From JBBSDV01 sp038240335 (GTDB taxonomy: Bacteria > Chloroflexota > Dehalococcoidia > DSTF01 > JACRBR01): a stretch of DNA of 11,284 bases. Each line of letters starts with the position of its first letter. Position 1 is the first letter of the stretch. The DNA is taken from the NCBI GenBank assembly GCA_038240335.1, contig JBBSDV010000103.1, forward strand, positions 1-11,284. The letters run 5' to 3'. This document shows positions 1 to 6,815 of this stretch, in pieces. Below the pieces are notes generated by a model, which had not been told where the DNA came from, searched no databases, and saw only the letters and a list, made by a program, of their open reading frames with translations. The position numbers and the translations under genes are program-made.

Positions 1-36
1 CCGTGCTTAGTTGCCCGGAAATCCGAGCGGCGCGCC

Positions 37-840
37 CTAGCAGCCTTCCGGCGTGTTGGTGGCGGTCGATGCTACCGGCGTATCGGTGACGGCGGGCGTC
101 GACGTGGCCGGCGTGTTCGTGGTGGTCGGGGTATTCGTCACCGTCGGGCAGCCGTTCACATTACGATCCGTGACGCTCACCGGGCTGATCGGATTGGCAT
201 CGCCGCTTCCGTCGAGGCCATCGACGTAGACGCTGACGTGATCGACCGTCGTATCGCTGTCGGGGACGTCGACGGTGATGCTGAATGCTTCCGCCGCATC
301 ACTCTGCGCGATGTCGTTGAGGTCGGTCTGTTTTGCGACGAGGATCACGTTGCCGTTTGTGCCATAGACGACGACACAAGCCGTCGGATTGACCAGTGTG
401 TCACTGTCGTTGTTCTTAATCGTGCCGGCCACAGTGAGCGAGCCCACAGAGCGGTTCACATCTGTGACCTTCAGCGTGACGTCGCCGTCGGCGGTGTCAC
501 CGACCTTGAACGTCGAGTCGAACGCGATCCGCGCGAGGCCGACGTTCGTGACGGAAGCGTCCGAGCTGCTCGTCGCAGAGAAGAAGTCGAACTGGCCGTT
601 GCGGATGGATCGCAAGCATCCCGGCACCGTCTTCACTTCGACCACGTTGTTGCTCGCATCGAGAAACGCTACGACGAAGTTATGCTGCAAGATACTCGCA
701 CCGCTGTCGTTCTTGAGCTCTGCGGCGAAGGTGTCGTGCGTGCCGATGGTGGTGAGCGAAATATTGGCGAACGTACAGGTGCCGGCAAACGCCGATAGCC
801 CGACGATCCCAAAGAGCGCGGCGACAAGAAATTTCTTCAC
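37..840 (-). CDS. Secreted protein with two FxLYD-like domains and a Thr/Pro-rich tail
   Basis: This 267-residue protein is probably exported and its function is unknown. A signal peptide is visible: MKK, a hydrophobic core, and a likely cleavage after A19 (SAFA/GT). There is no lipobox. Two related beta-rich segments follow, at about residues 35-110 and 134-207. Each has an N-terminal KN(D/N) motif, then a hydrophobic strand ending in a D/G-N-(N/G)-V turn, as in FxLYD-type extracellular domains. Residues 232-265 are a low-complexity linker of TNTP/TDTP/TSTP units, and the chain ends in EGC. Mature cysteines lie at 22, 75, 155, 231 and 267. The start is GTG at 840; AGGAGG lies 6 nt upstream, so this start is well supported. 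The gene lies downstream of the aldo/keto reductase on the same strand but has its own candidate promoter. The TP tail suggests a wall- or surface-exposed protein (inference). The domain call is from pattern only. Confidence 0.8.
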   Translation of the reverse strand: MKKFLVAALFGIVGLSAFAGTCTFANISLTTIGTHDTFAAELKNDSGASILQHNFVVAFLDASNNVVEVKTVPGCLRSIRNGQFDFFSATSSSDASVTNVGLARIAFDSTFKVGDTADGDVTLKVTDVNRSVGSLTVAGTIKNNDSDTLVNPTACVVVYGTNGNVILVAKQTDLNDIAQSDAAEAFSITVDVPDSDTTVDHVSVYVDGLDGSGDANPISPVSVTDRNVNGCPTVTNTPTTTNTPATSTPAVTDTPVASTATNTPEGC

Positions 841-846
841 AGCATT

Positions 847-852
847 CCTCCT
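847..852 (-). promoter_or_regulatory. Shine-Dalgarno site of the secreted-protein gene
   Basis: Read on the minus strand this is a perfect AGGAGG, 6 nt before the GTG at 840. It fixes the GTG start. It contrasts with the neighbouring reductase and MFS genes, which lack such a site. Confidence 0.8.
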
Positions 853-898
853 ACTCGTGCAGGACCGTGGCGCGTCGCCGCGGCTCGACTACTGCATA

Positions 899-929
899 CC
901 TATAACGCCCCGTTCTGGAACGAGGTCAA
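899..929 (-). promoter_or_regulatory. Candidate sigma70-type promoter for the secreted-protein gene
   Basis: On the minus strand TTGACC (929-924) is followed after 19 nt by TATAGG (904-899). The -35 matches the consensus at 5 of 6 positions and the -10 at 4 of 6, but the spacer is longer than the ideal 17. A hyphenated palindrome, CGTTC-N2-GAACG (911-922), fills the middle of the spacer and could be an operator. Transcription from here would give a leader of roughly 50 nt carrying the AGGAGG site. Confidence 0.4.
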
Positions 930-944
930 CACCCGATGCGGAGC

Positions 945-966
945 TCGCGCCTGAATGCAGGCGCGA
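945..966 (-). terminator. Perfect 9-bp hairpin directly after the reductase stop codon
   Basis: Arms 945-953 and 958-966 are perfectly complementary (core CGCGCCTG/CAGGCGCG) around a 4-nt loop. The first base of the hairpin follows the reductase stop codon without a gap. No U tract follows on the minus strand, so it is not a textbook intrinsic terminator. It could act as a U-less terminator, as a 3'-end stabiliser, or as a pause site before the next promoter. Confidence 0.6.
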
Positions 967-1920
967 TCACGTACTCGCAACATCAAGCGAGGAGACTTCG
1001 CCAGGCGAGAGCTGCACCTGCGATGCGGGAAGCAGCGCGGCCAACTGCTCTGGACTATTGGCGCCGATGATGGGGGCGTCGATCGCCGGCCGCGTCATCT
1101 CCCACGCCAACGCGACAGCCGCAATGCTCACGTCGTGGGCCTTGGCGATCGAGTCGAGAGCGTCGATGACGGCGAATCCGCGGTCGTTCATGTACTCCTT
1201 GGCACGGCCGGCGCGCTGACTCTCGGGCAACGGCTGCCCCTTGCGGTACTTACCCGTCAGAAAGCCGCCTGCGAGCGGGCTGTACGGAATGACGCCGATC
1301 CCTTCGCGCTCGCATAGCGCCGCGAGTTCCTTCTCGTATTCGCCGCGGTGGACGAGATTGTGGTGCGGCTGCAGCGTCGAGAAGCGGGGCAAGCCGCCCG
1401 CCACCGCCGAGTCGAGGGCCGCCGACAGTTGAGCCGTCGAGTAGTTCGATGCGCCGATGTAGCGAACTCTGCCCGACGAGATGAGCTCGCCGAAGATGCC
1501 GAGCGTCTCTTCGATCGGGGTCTTGTCGTCCGGGTAGTGGCACTGATAGAGATCGATGGTGTCGACCTGCAGGCGACGCAGGCTTTCTTCGACAGCTCGC
1601 ACGATGTGCGTGCGGCTCAGGCCCTCGCCGTCATCGCCCTTCCACATTTCGCCGCGCACTTTGGTCGCGATGGTGAGTTGATCGCGGTTGCCGCGCGCCT
1701 TCATCCAGCGCCCGATGATCTCCTCCGATACGCCGCCCGGGTTGCCGGGCGACCAGCGGCTGTAGATGTCGGCGGTGTCGATGAAATTACCACCCGCCTC
1801 GGCGTACGCATCCATGACGGCGATCGAGGCGTCTTCGTCGGCGGTCCAGCCGAACTGCATCGTGCCCAGGCACAGGTTGGAGATGTTGAGGTCGGTACTT
1901 CCGAGTGTTGTCGTATTCAT
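967..1920 (-). CDS. Aldo/keto reductase
   Basis: A cytosolic NAD(P)H-dependent oxidoreductase of the aldo/keto reductase superfamily, reducing or oxidising carbonyl/alcohol substrates; the substrate cannot be read from the sequence. Its 317 residues are the usual length for a TIM-barrel AKR. The catalytic tetrad is present: D48 and Y53 in NFIDTADIY, K87 in IATKV, and H128 in YQCHYPD. The N-terminal LG-x-TDL-x-IS-x-LCLGTMQFG strand, the GASNYS strand near 156-161 and the PYSPLAGG-FLTGKY segment of the cofactor region are also typical. The ATG at 1920 fits the family N-terminus. There is no Shine-Dalgarno, but TACGCT lies 6 nt upstream, suggesting a leaderless transcript. The gene is divergent from an MFS permease across 86 nt, so the two may share regulation, perhaps uptake and conversion of one compound (inference). 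A perfect hairpin follows its stop. Confidence 0.93.
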   Translation of the reverse strand: MNTTTLGSTDLNISNLCLGTMQFGWTADEDASIAVMDAYAEAGGNFIDTADIYSRWSPGNPGGVSEEIIGRWMKARGNRDQLTIATKVRGEMWKGDDGEGLSRTHIVRAVEESLRRLQVDTIDLYQCHYPDDKTPIEETLGIFGELISSGRVRYIGASNYSTAQLSAALDSAVAGGLPRFSTLQPHHNLVHRGEYEKELAALCEREGIGVIPYSPLAGGFLTGKYRKGQPLPESQRAGRAKEYMNDRGFAVIDALDSIAKAHDVSIAAVALAWEMTRPAIDAPIIGANSPEQLAALLPASQVQLSPGEVSSLDVAST

Positions 1921-1926
1921 GCGCTG

Positions 1927-1932
1927 AGCGTA
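1927..1932 (-). promoter_or_regulatory. Candidate -10 box for a leaderless aldo/keto reductase mRNA
   Basis: On the minus strand TACGCT ends 6 nt before the ATG at 1920, so transcription would begin at or next to the start codon. No convincing -35 or Shine-Dalgarno is visible. The same TAnnnT spacing recurs at three other genes in the window, which is the main support. Confidence 0.4.
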
Positions 1933-1993
1933 CCGCCCAACCGGCCCTGCCTACAGTACCAATCGGTGCGTATCTCCTCCGTGCTGCGGTCGA

Positions 1994-1999
1994 TAGGCT
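1994..1999 (+). promoter_or_regulatory. Candidate -10 box for a leaderless MFS permease mRNA
   Basis: TAGGCT lies 7 nt before the GTG at 2007. The AGG inside it could instead be read as a weak Shine-Dalgarno 9 nt from the start, so the two readings compete. No -35 hexamer is clear 16-18 nt upstream. Confidence 0.35.
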
Positions 2000-2006
2000 G
2001 ACATTC

Positions 2007-3170
2007 GTGACATCCACCGCGCGCGTCGACGACTACCGGCTGCTGCACATTGCCGCGTTCATGGCGCTCTCGTGCCTCGGCTTGTACGGCGCGTCGTTCG
2101 GTCCCGTGCTGCCGTTTATCGCCGACGACCTCGGCGTCTCGCTGGACACCGCCGGTCTGATGCTGACGGCGCTCTTTATCGGATCAATCGCCGCATCCGC
2201 ATCGATCGCGCTCGTGCTGCATGGCCGTGACACGCGAATGTTATGTCTCGCCGGACTCTCTTGCTCGACGGCCGGGATCCTCGTACTCGCCTTTGCGCCC
2301 ACATGGCCGGTGGCGCTCGCGGGCGGCGTCATTCTCGGTATTGGTGACGGTCTCGTCATCGCCTCCACGCACATCCTGATGCCGCTGACGTCGCGCGACG
2401 TGCCGAGCGCGATGAACAAGCTCAATCTCTATTTCGCGCTCGGCGCGATCGCCGGCCCGATCTGGGCCGGCGCGATCCTGGCGACAACCGGCGAGCGCTG
2501 GATCGTGTACGTCGGCATCGCGACCTTCATGCTCGCGACGATCGCAGTCATGTTCGCGGCCGACGTCGCCGTCGAGCATCCCGTCGCCGCCCCCGACGAG
2601 GTCTTCCGGCTGCCGGGCAACGCGACAGCCTGGATCATGGGCGGCGTGCTGTTTCTGTACGTCGGCGCGGAGTTCGGGCTCGGTACGTGGGTGTCGTCCT
2701 ACACGCGCGAGACGGCGCACGCCGGCGTCTTCACGGGTGCCCTGCTGACGGCGGGATATTGGGGCGCGCTCGCGCTCGGACGCGTATTTGGTGCGTTCTA
2801 CTTCTCGCAACCACGCGATCCCGCTCGGCTTCTGATCACAGCGATCGCCGGAGCGGGTGTTGCATCGGTAGTACTCACGCTCGCGTCGGGCAACCTCGCA
2901 CTGAGCGCGATTGGCGCGTTCGGCGCAGGCCTCTGCTTCGGGCCGATCTGGCCGACGACGCTCGCGATCGCTTCCGAAGGTTCCTCATCGAACGCGACGG
3001 CGACCACGGTAACGATGGGCAACGCCGGCGGCATGGCGATCCCCTGGCTGCAGGGGAAAGTGCTGGTCGGCGCAGGCCCCGCGCAGGGCGTGGCAGTGAC
3101 AGCGGCTTTATGCGCCCTGATGTTCGGCGTCGTCGCCTCCTTCCGCTCCCGCAGGAGGCCCGTTATTTGA
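2007..3170 (+). CDS. MFS permease (FucP/MFSD4-like)
   Basis: An inner-membrane major facilitator permease of 387 residues with about 12 hydrophobic segments in two halves. A hydrophilic loop near residues 187-205 separates the halves. Segments near 138-151 (LNLYFALGAIAGP) and 216-231 (LYVGAEFGLGTWVSSY), and YWGALALGR near 251-259, resemble the sugar-type FucP/MFSD4 branch. This suggests uptake of a sugar or other small polar solute, but the substrate is inferred only. The loop after the second helix (HGRDTR) is a degenerate motif A. I chose the GTG at 2007: the first helix begins about 11 residues later, whereas the longer reading from 1905 would overlap the divergent reductase gene and add a non-membrane, arginine-containing stretch. 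The last 63 nt overlap the convergent second MFS gene. Confidence 0.85.
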   Translation: MTSTARVDDYRLLHIAAFMALSCLGLYGASFGPVLPFIADDLGVSLDTAGLMLTALFIGSIAASASIALVLHGRDTRMLCLAGLSCSTAGILVLAFAPTWPVALAGGVILGIGDGLVIASTHILMPLTSRDVPSAMNKLNLYFALGAIAGPIWAGAILATTGERWIVYVGIATFMLATIAVMFAADVAVEHPVAAPDEVFRLPGNATAWIMGGVLFLYVGAEFGLGTWVSSYTRETAHAGVFTGALLTAGYWGALALGRVFGAFYFSQPRDPARLLITAIAGAGVASVVLTLASGNLALSAIGAFGAGLCFGPIWPTTLAIASEGSSSNATATTVTMGNAGGMAIPWLQGKVLVGAGPAQGVAVTAALCALMFGVVASFRSRRRPVI

Positions 3171-4715
3171 ACCGTCCAGCGATGACGGCGGGCCGGCCAG
3201 TCGGTCCGATGCGAGACCAGCAGTGATTGCTGCTCGATCTTCGGGAGGCAGAACGGGCGCGCTCGATTCTTGCCAGAACGACGAGAGCACATCGAGTCGG
3301 CGTGGCGGCGCCCAGCCGCTGAAGACGAAGCTGAGCCGGACGAGGATCAGCGCGGCCGCCAGCAGCACCACGGGCGACGCGATGAGCACGTTCTCGACGC
3401 CGAACACGTTCGCGCTGGCGCCGAGGACGAGCAGCGGCACGATCGTCGCGCCGTTCTTCAGCGAACTCTGCAGGGCGAACGCGCGGCCCTGGTACGACAG
3501 CGGCACGCGGCGGTTAATGTAGGTGTGCACCGACGTCGTCGTCAGCGAGAGGCCCAAGCCCAGCGGGATGGCGAGCGCGCCGGCCGTTCGCAGGTTTTCG
3601 CTGAGTTGGATGCCGAACAATCCAAGCAGCCGCATCGGGTTCGCCGGATCGATGATCTCGGCGAGTTTGTGATTGACCAGCCCGAGTAGGCAAAGTGTTG
3701 TGGCCGAAATGAGGAAGCCCACGAGCGCGACGATGCGTTCGCCGCGCCACCTGATCAGCGGCGGTGAGATGATCAGCGCGAGTGCCAGGCCAATGGCCGA
3801 TGGCCCGAAGACGTACACGGAATCTGCTGGGTCGACATGAAGCACGGCCTGCACGTAGCGCGGAGCAAGCGTCTGGACAACGAGGTTCGCCATGCCGGCG
3901 AGCACCGCGACGAAGATCATCGTAGCGACCGCACGTTCGTGGGCGATCCAGCGAATCGTCTCAGATGCATTGACCTTCGGCCGCCAGCCGCCGATCCGCT
4001 TCTGCGGTCCGGCGGCAAGATCGAAGATTCGGCTCGCAGCCAGTAGCAGCATCACGCCCGACGTGTAGAACACGGCGCGCACGTCGAAGATGTGGACGAG
4101 TATCGGGGCGAGGATGGCCGTACCAAATGCGACGCCGAAGTTCGACGCGAAGCTGACGAGCGATGCGGCAGACGCCAACTGTTCCTCAGACGCGACGAGC
4201 GGGACGACGGCCGACTCGGTCGGCCCGGAAACCTGGCCGAGGGTGTGAACAGCGAAGATCAGAAAGAGCACGGCGTAGATATCGGTGCCGAACGAGATCG
4301 GGATAACGAAGCAGAGCAGCGCCTGCAGGTTGTATACCGCTGCGAGAGCAACCCGCTTGGGCAGCGCATCGGCAACTGCCCCTCCGTACAACCCGAAGAG
4401 CGCCGGTGGCAGCAGCGCCGCGACCCCCACGAGCGCCGCTTCGAGCGCGGAACCCCCTTCGCGCACGGTCGCGATCAACGCGCCGTATGTGAGCGCCTGC
4501 TGCCCGGCATCGGAGAAGAATCGTGACGCCATGATCGCCTGGAAGCGCGGGTTCTTGGCGATCGATGTATCGGGCAGGAAGAACCAGAGGAGACGAAAGA
4601 CGTGATGCTGCCCGCGATCAAGGGCGCGATCGGCGCGCAGGTAGCTGCCTGTGAAGATCTGACGACCGGCGTCGAACTGCCGGCGGCCGCGGCGTCGTTT
4701 CCGGTCCTCACTCAT
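3108..4715 (-). CDS. MFS transporter, probable exporter
   Basis: An inner-membrane MFS protein of 535 residues, longer than the usual 400 because of extra ends. A basic N-terminus (residues 1-35, RKRRRGRR) is followed by the family entry NPRFQAIMASRFFSDAG (55-71). Motif A is clear in the loop after the second helix: YGGAVADALPKRV (110-122). About 12 membrane segments continue to roughly residue 468. This pattern resembles the EntS/MFS_3 group of efflux proteins, so export is likely; the substrate is unknown. Residues 469-535 are a hydrophilic Pro/Ser/Gly/Asp-rich tail. Its last 20 residues are read antisense through the end of the first MFS gene, as if an older stop had been lost. I chose the ATG at 4715 over the reading from 4781: TACAAT lies 7 nt upstream, with no Shine-Dalgarno, as in a leaderless mRNA. 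It is divergent from the epoxide hydrolase. Confidence 0.87.
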   Translation of the reverse strand: MSEDRKRRRGRRQFDAGRQIFTGSYLRADRALDRGQHHVFRLLWFFLPDTSIAKNPRFQAIMASRFFSDAGQQALTYGALIATVREGGSALEAALVGVAALLPPALFGLYGGAVADALPKRVALAAVYNLQALLCFVIPISFGTDIYAVLFLIFAVHTLGQVSGPTESAVVPLVASEEQLASAASLVSFASNFGVAFGTAILAPILVHIFDVRAVFYTSGVMLLLAASRIFDLAAGPQKRIGGWRPKVNASETIRWIAHERAVATMIFVAVLAGMANLVVQTLAPRYVQAVLHVDPADSVYVFGPSAIGLALALIISPPLIRWRGERIVALVGFLISATTLCLLGLVNHKLAEIIDPANPMRLLGLFGIQLSENLRTAGALAIPLGLGLSLTTTSVHTYINRRVPLSYQGRAFALQSSLKNGATIVPLLVLGASANVFGVENVLIASPVVLLAAALILVRLSFVFSGWAPPRRLDVLSSFWQESSAPVLPPEDRAAITAGLASDRLAGPPSSLDGSNNGPPAGAEGGDDAEHQGA

Positions 4716-4722
4716 CGGCTCG

Positions 4723-4728
4723 ATTGTA
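4723..4728 (-). promoter_or_regulatory. -10 box (TACAAT) for a leaderless MFS exporter mRNA
   Basis: On the minus strand TACAAT matches the TATAAT consensus at 5 of 6 positions and ends 7 nt before the ATG at 4715. Transcription would start at or very near the ATG. No good -35 is seen 16-18 nt upstream. The identical hexamer sits at nearly the same distance before mutS2. Confidence 0.55.
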
Positions 4729-4816
4729 ACGTCCAAATAGACTGGATAGGTGTGGACGTAAGCCGGCGTAGAAGTTTGCACCGTGCATTCGGCGCGCGAC
4801 GACTCACTTCCGCGTC

Positions 4817-4845
4817 TTGAGTCAACGGGCGGGTTGACGGATAGT
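4817..4845 (+). promoter_or_regulatory. Candidate promoter with internal palindrome for the epoxide hydrolase unit
   Basis: TTGAGT (4817-4822) and GATAGT (4840-4845) each match the sigma70 consensus at 4 of 6 positions and are exactly 17 nt apart. The inverted repeat GTCAAC-N6-GTTGAC (4821-4838) occupies the spacer, so a dimeric repressor bound there would block RNA polymerase. Transcription would give a leader of about 70-75 nt carrying the Shine-Dalgarno at 4912. The hexamers are weak; the perfect palindrome is the stronger part. Confidence 0.35.
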
Positions 4846-4911
4846 CAGGTATGACGATTCAACGCTAACCCCGCAACCCGGCACGTGGCGTACGCGGAAG
4901 CAACGACGGCG

Positions 4912-4916
4912 AGGAG
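4912..4916 (+). promoter_or_regulatory. Shine-Dalgarno site of the epoxide hydrolase gene
   Basis: AGGAG ends 9 nt before the ATG at 4926. It supports that start and shows that this gene is read from a leadered transcript. Confidence 0.65.
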
Positions 4917-4925
4917 ATCAGCACC

Positions 4926-5891
4926 ATGAGCGAGATTACGCACCGTAACATCGAGACGAACGGCATCAGCATGCATATCGCCGAAGCCGGTGAAGGTCCG
5001 CTCGTGCTGCTGATTCATGGCTTTCCGGAGTCGTGGTACTCGTGGCGTCACCAACTGCCGGCGCTCGCCGGCGCGGGCTACCACGTTGTCGCTCCGGATG
5101 TGCGGGGCTACGGCCGCACGGACGCGCCGAAGCCGATCGAGGCGTACAGCATGAAGCAGATGACGGCCGACTACGTCGGTCTTCTCGACGCCCTCGGTGC
5201 CGAGACAGCGGTCGTCGTCGGCCACGACTGGGGCGCCCCCATGGCCTGGAACAGCGCCGTCCTCTATCCCGATCGCTACAGCGCCGTCGTCGGCCTCAGC
5301 GTGCCGTACACCGGCCGGCCGCCGTTAGCGCCGACGCAGCTCTTTAGGCAAATCTTCCCCAACAACTTCTTCTACATCCTGTACTTCCAGGAGCCTGGAG
5401 TGGCGGAAGCCGAGCTCGAGGCCGACGTCGCGAAGTCGATGCGCAGCTTCCTCTACGTGGCATCCGGCGATGTCGATACCAGCGCCGCGGGGAATTTCTT
5501 TCTCAAGGCGAAGGACGCGACGTTTCTCGAGGGCATGCCGGAGCCGAAGACGCTGCCGAAGTGGCTGACGCAAGCCGATCTCGACTATTTCACCGCCGAG
5601 TTCGAGCGCACGGGCTTCCGTGGCGGACTTAACCGCTACCGGAACATGGATCGCGACTGGGAGGAGCTTCCGCAGCTCGCGGACGCGCACATCAAGCAGC
5701 CGTCGGCGTTCATCTGCGGCGATAAGGACGGGGTCATCGCGATGAACCCGACGGGAATCGAGACGATGAAGTCGATGTGCGACGACATGCGCAGCGTGAC
5801 GATGCTGCCTGGCGCCGGACACTGGACGCAGCAGGAACGTCCAGACGAGACGAACGCGGCGTTGATCGCGTTCCTGAAAGGACTGAACTGA
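4926..5891 (+). CDS. Epoxide hydrolase (alpha/beta hydrolase fold)
   Basis: A cytosolic enzyme that opens epoxides to vicinal diols through an ester intermediate; 321 residues, normal for the single-domain soluble family. The oxyanion motif is HGFPE (31-35). The nucleophile is D101 in GHDWG, the aspartate that separates epoxide hydrolases from serine esterases. The two cap tyrosines that activate the epoxide oxygen are present: Y153 in LYFQEPG and Y238 in LNRYRNMDRDW. The triad is completed by D268 in GDKDG and H299 in GAGHWTQ. The cap segments YFQEPGVAEAELE and GFRG-LN-YRNM are very like the C-terminal domain of mammalian soluble epoxide hydrolase. All catalytic residues are intact, so activity is expected. 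Start chosen at the ATG with AGGAG upstream. Its stop overlaps the start of the next gene by one base (TGATG), so the two are translationally coupled. The natural substrate is unknown. Confidence 0.94.
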   Translation: MSEITHRNIETNGISMHIAEAGEGPLVLLIHGFPESWYSWRHQLPALAGAGYHVVAPDVRGYGRTDAPKPIEAYSMKQMTADYVGLLDALGAETAVVVGHDWGAPMAWNSAVLYPDRYSAVVGLSVPYTGRPPLAPTQLFRQIFPNNFFYILYFQEPGVAEAELEADVAKSMRSFLYVASGDVDTSAAGNFFLKAKDATFLEGMPEPKTLPKWLTQADLDYFTAEFERTGFRGGLNRYRNMDRDWEELPQLADAHIKQPSAFICGDKDGVIAMNPTGIETMKSMCDDMRSVTMLPGAGHWTQQERPDETNAALIAFLKGLN

Positions 5892-6814
5892 TGCGGATTG
5901 GACTCGGACACGGAGACGACGGCTCGCAGACACTCGAGCAGCAGATCCAGCAGATCGTCCACGAGGAGAAGGCCGGATTCGATGTCGCATGGTTTAGCCA
6001 GGTCATGGGCGGCGATTCGATGACCATCATCGCGCTCGCCGGCCAGCGGACTTCACGCATCGAATTCGGGACGGCTGTGGTCCCGACGTACCCGCGGCAT
6101 CCTTTCACGTTGGCCCAGCAGGCGCTGACCGTGCAGGCGGCGACTAGCGGTCGCCTCACGCTCGGTATCGGACCGTCGCACGCCGTGGTTATCGAGAACA
6201 TGTGGGGGCTGTCCTACGAGAAGCCGGCGCGCCACATGCGCGAGTACCTGTCCGTCCTCCAGCCACTGCTCAACCAACGGGGCGTCGCCTTTAACGGCGA
6301 GACGTACCGCGTCAACGGCGCGATCCGTACGAAGGTCGAGAAACCGCCATCGGTGATCATCTCCGCGCTGGCGCCGATGATGCTCAAGATTGCCGGCTCG
6401 ATGACCGATGGCACCGTCCTCTGGATGACCGGCGTCAAGACGATCGAGACACACGTCGTGCCGCTGATCACGGCCGCGGCGAAAGAAGCGGGTCGTCCCG
6501 CCCCGCGCGTTGTCGCCAGCTTCCCGGTGTGCGTCACGGACGACGCCGCGGCGGCACGCGAGGTGGCTGCGAAAGCCTTCGTGATCTACGGGCAACTGCC
6601 GAATTACCGGCGCGTGCTCGACAAGGAGGGTGCCGCGGGGCCGGCTGAGATCGCAATCGTCGGGACGGAGGCCGAGGTCGAGCGGCAGATTCGCCGGGCC
6701 GCGAGCGCGGGTGCGACGGACTTCCTCGCTTCGGCGTTCCCGTCCGGCCCCGACGTGAGAGCGTCGCTCGGCCGCACGTCCGCGCTCCTCGCATCGCTCG
6801 TCGGCAAGGTGTGA
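5891..6814 (+). CDS. LLM-class, probably F420-dependent oxidoreductase
   Basis: A bacterial-luciferase-like TIM-barrel flavin/deazaflavin oxidoreductase of 307 residues, expected in the cytosol. Supporting motifs are the N-terminal MRIGLG strand, the FGTAVVPTYPRHP segment (59-71), the GRLTLGIGPSH strand (87-97), and the ENMWGLSYEKPARHMREYL block (102-120), which is typical of the family and lies near the cofactor. Family members use F420 or FMN. F420 is favoured here because the sequence resembles actinobacterial F420 LLM enzymes and cofD lies about 4 kb downstream; this is inference. The start is the ATG at 5891, overlapping the hydrolase stop; an in-frame upstream extension would run through the hydrolase coding sequence and lacks family similarity. 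Co-translation with an epoxide hydrolase suggests joint handling of one organic substrate. The substrate and reaction direction cannot be read from the sequence. Confidence 0.88.
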   Translation: MRIGLGHGDDGSQTLEQQIQQIVHEEKAGFDVAWFSQVMGGDSMTIIALAGQRTSRIEFGTAVVPTYPRHPFTLAQQALTVQAATSGRLTLGIGPSHAVVIENMWGLSYEKPARHMREYLSVLQPLLNQRGVAFNGETYRVNGAIRTKVEKPPSVIISALAPMMLKIAGSMTDGTVLWMTGVKTIETHVVPLITAAAKEAGRPAPRVVASFPVCVTDDAAAAREVAAKAFVIYGQLPNYRRVLDKEGAAGPAEIAIVGTEAEVERQIRRAASAGATDFLASAFPSGPDVRASLGRTSALLASLVGKV

Positions 6815-6815
6815 T

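Noticed and set aside
29..36. GGCGCGCC palindrome next to the secreted-protein stop codon
   Set aside because: An 8-nt GC palindrome is common in such DNA and cannot form a loop; the edge of the window prevents judging more.
389..1219. 276-residue plus-strand frame over the secreted-protein and reductase genes
   Set aside because: It runs antisense to two genes with strong evidence and has no recognisable domain.
1905..2006. Upstream extension of the MFS permease to an ATG at 1905
   Set aside because: It would overlap the divergent reductase start and add a non-conserved-looking N-terminus; GTG at 2007 places the first helix at the usual distance.
5777..5890. Upstream extension of the LLM oxidoreductase inside the hydrolase gene
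   Set aside because: The added 38 residues are Arg-rich out-of-frame reading of the hydrolase end; MRIGLG at 5891 is the typical family start.
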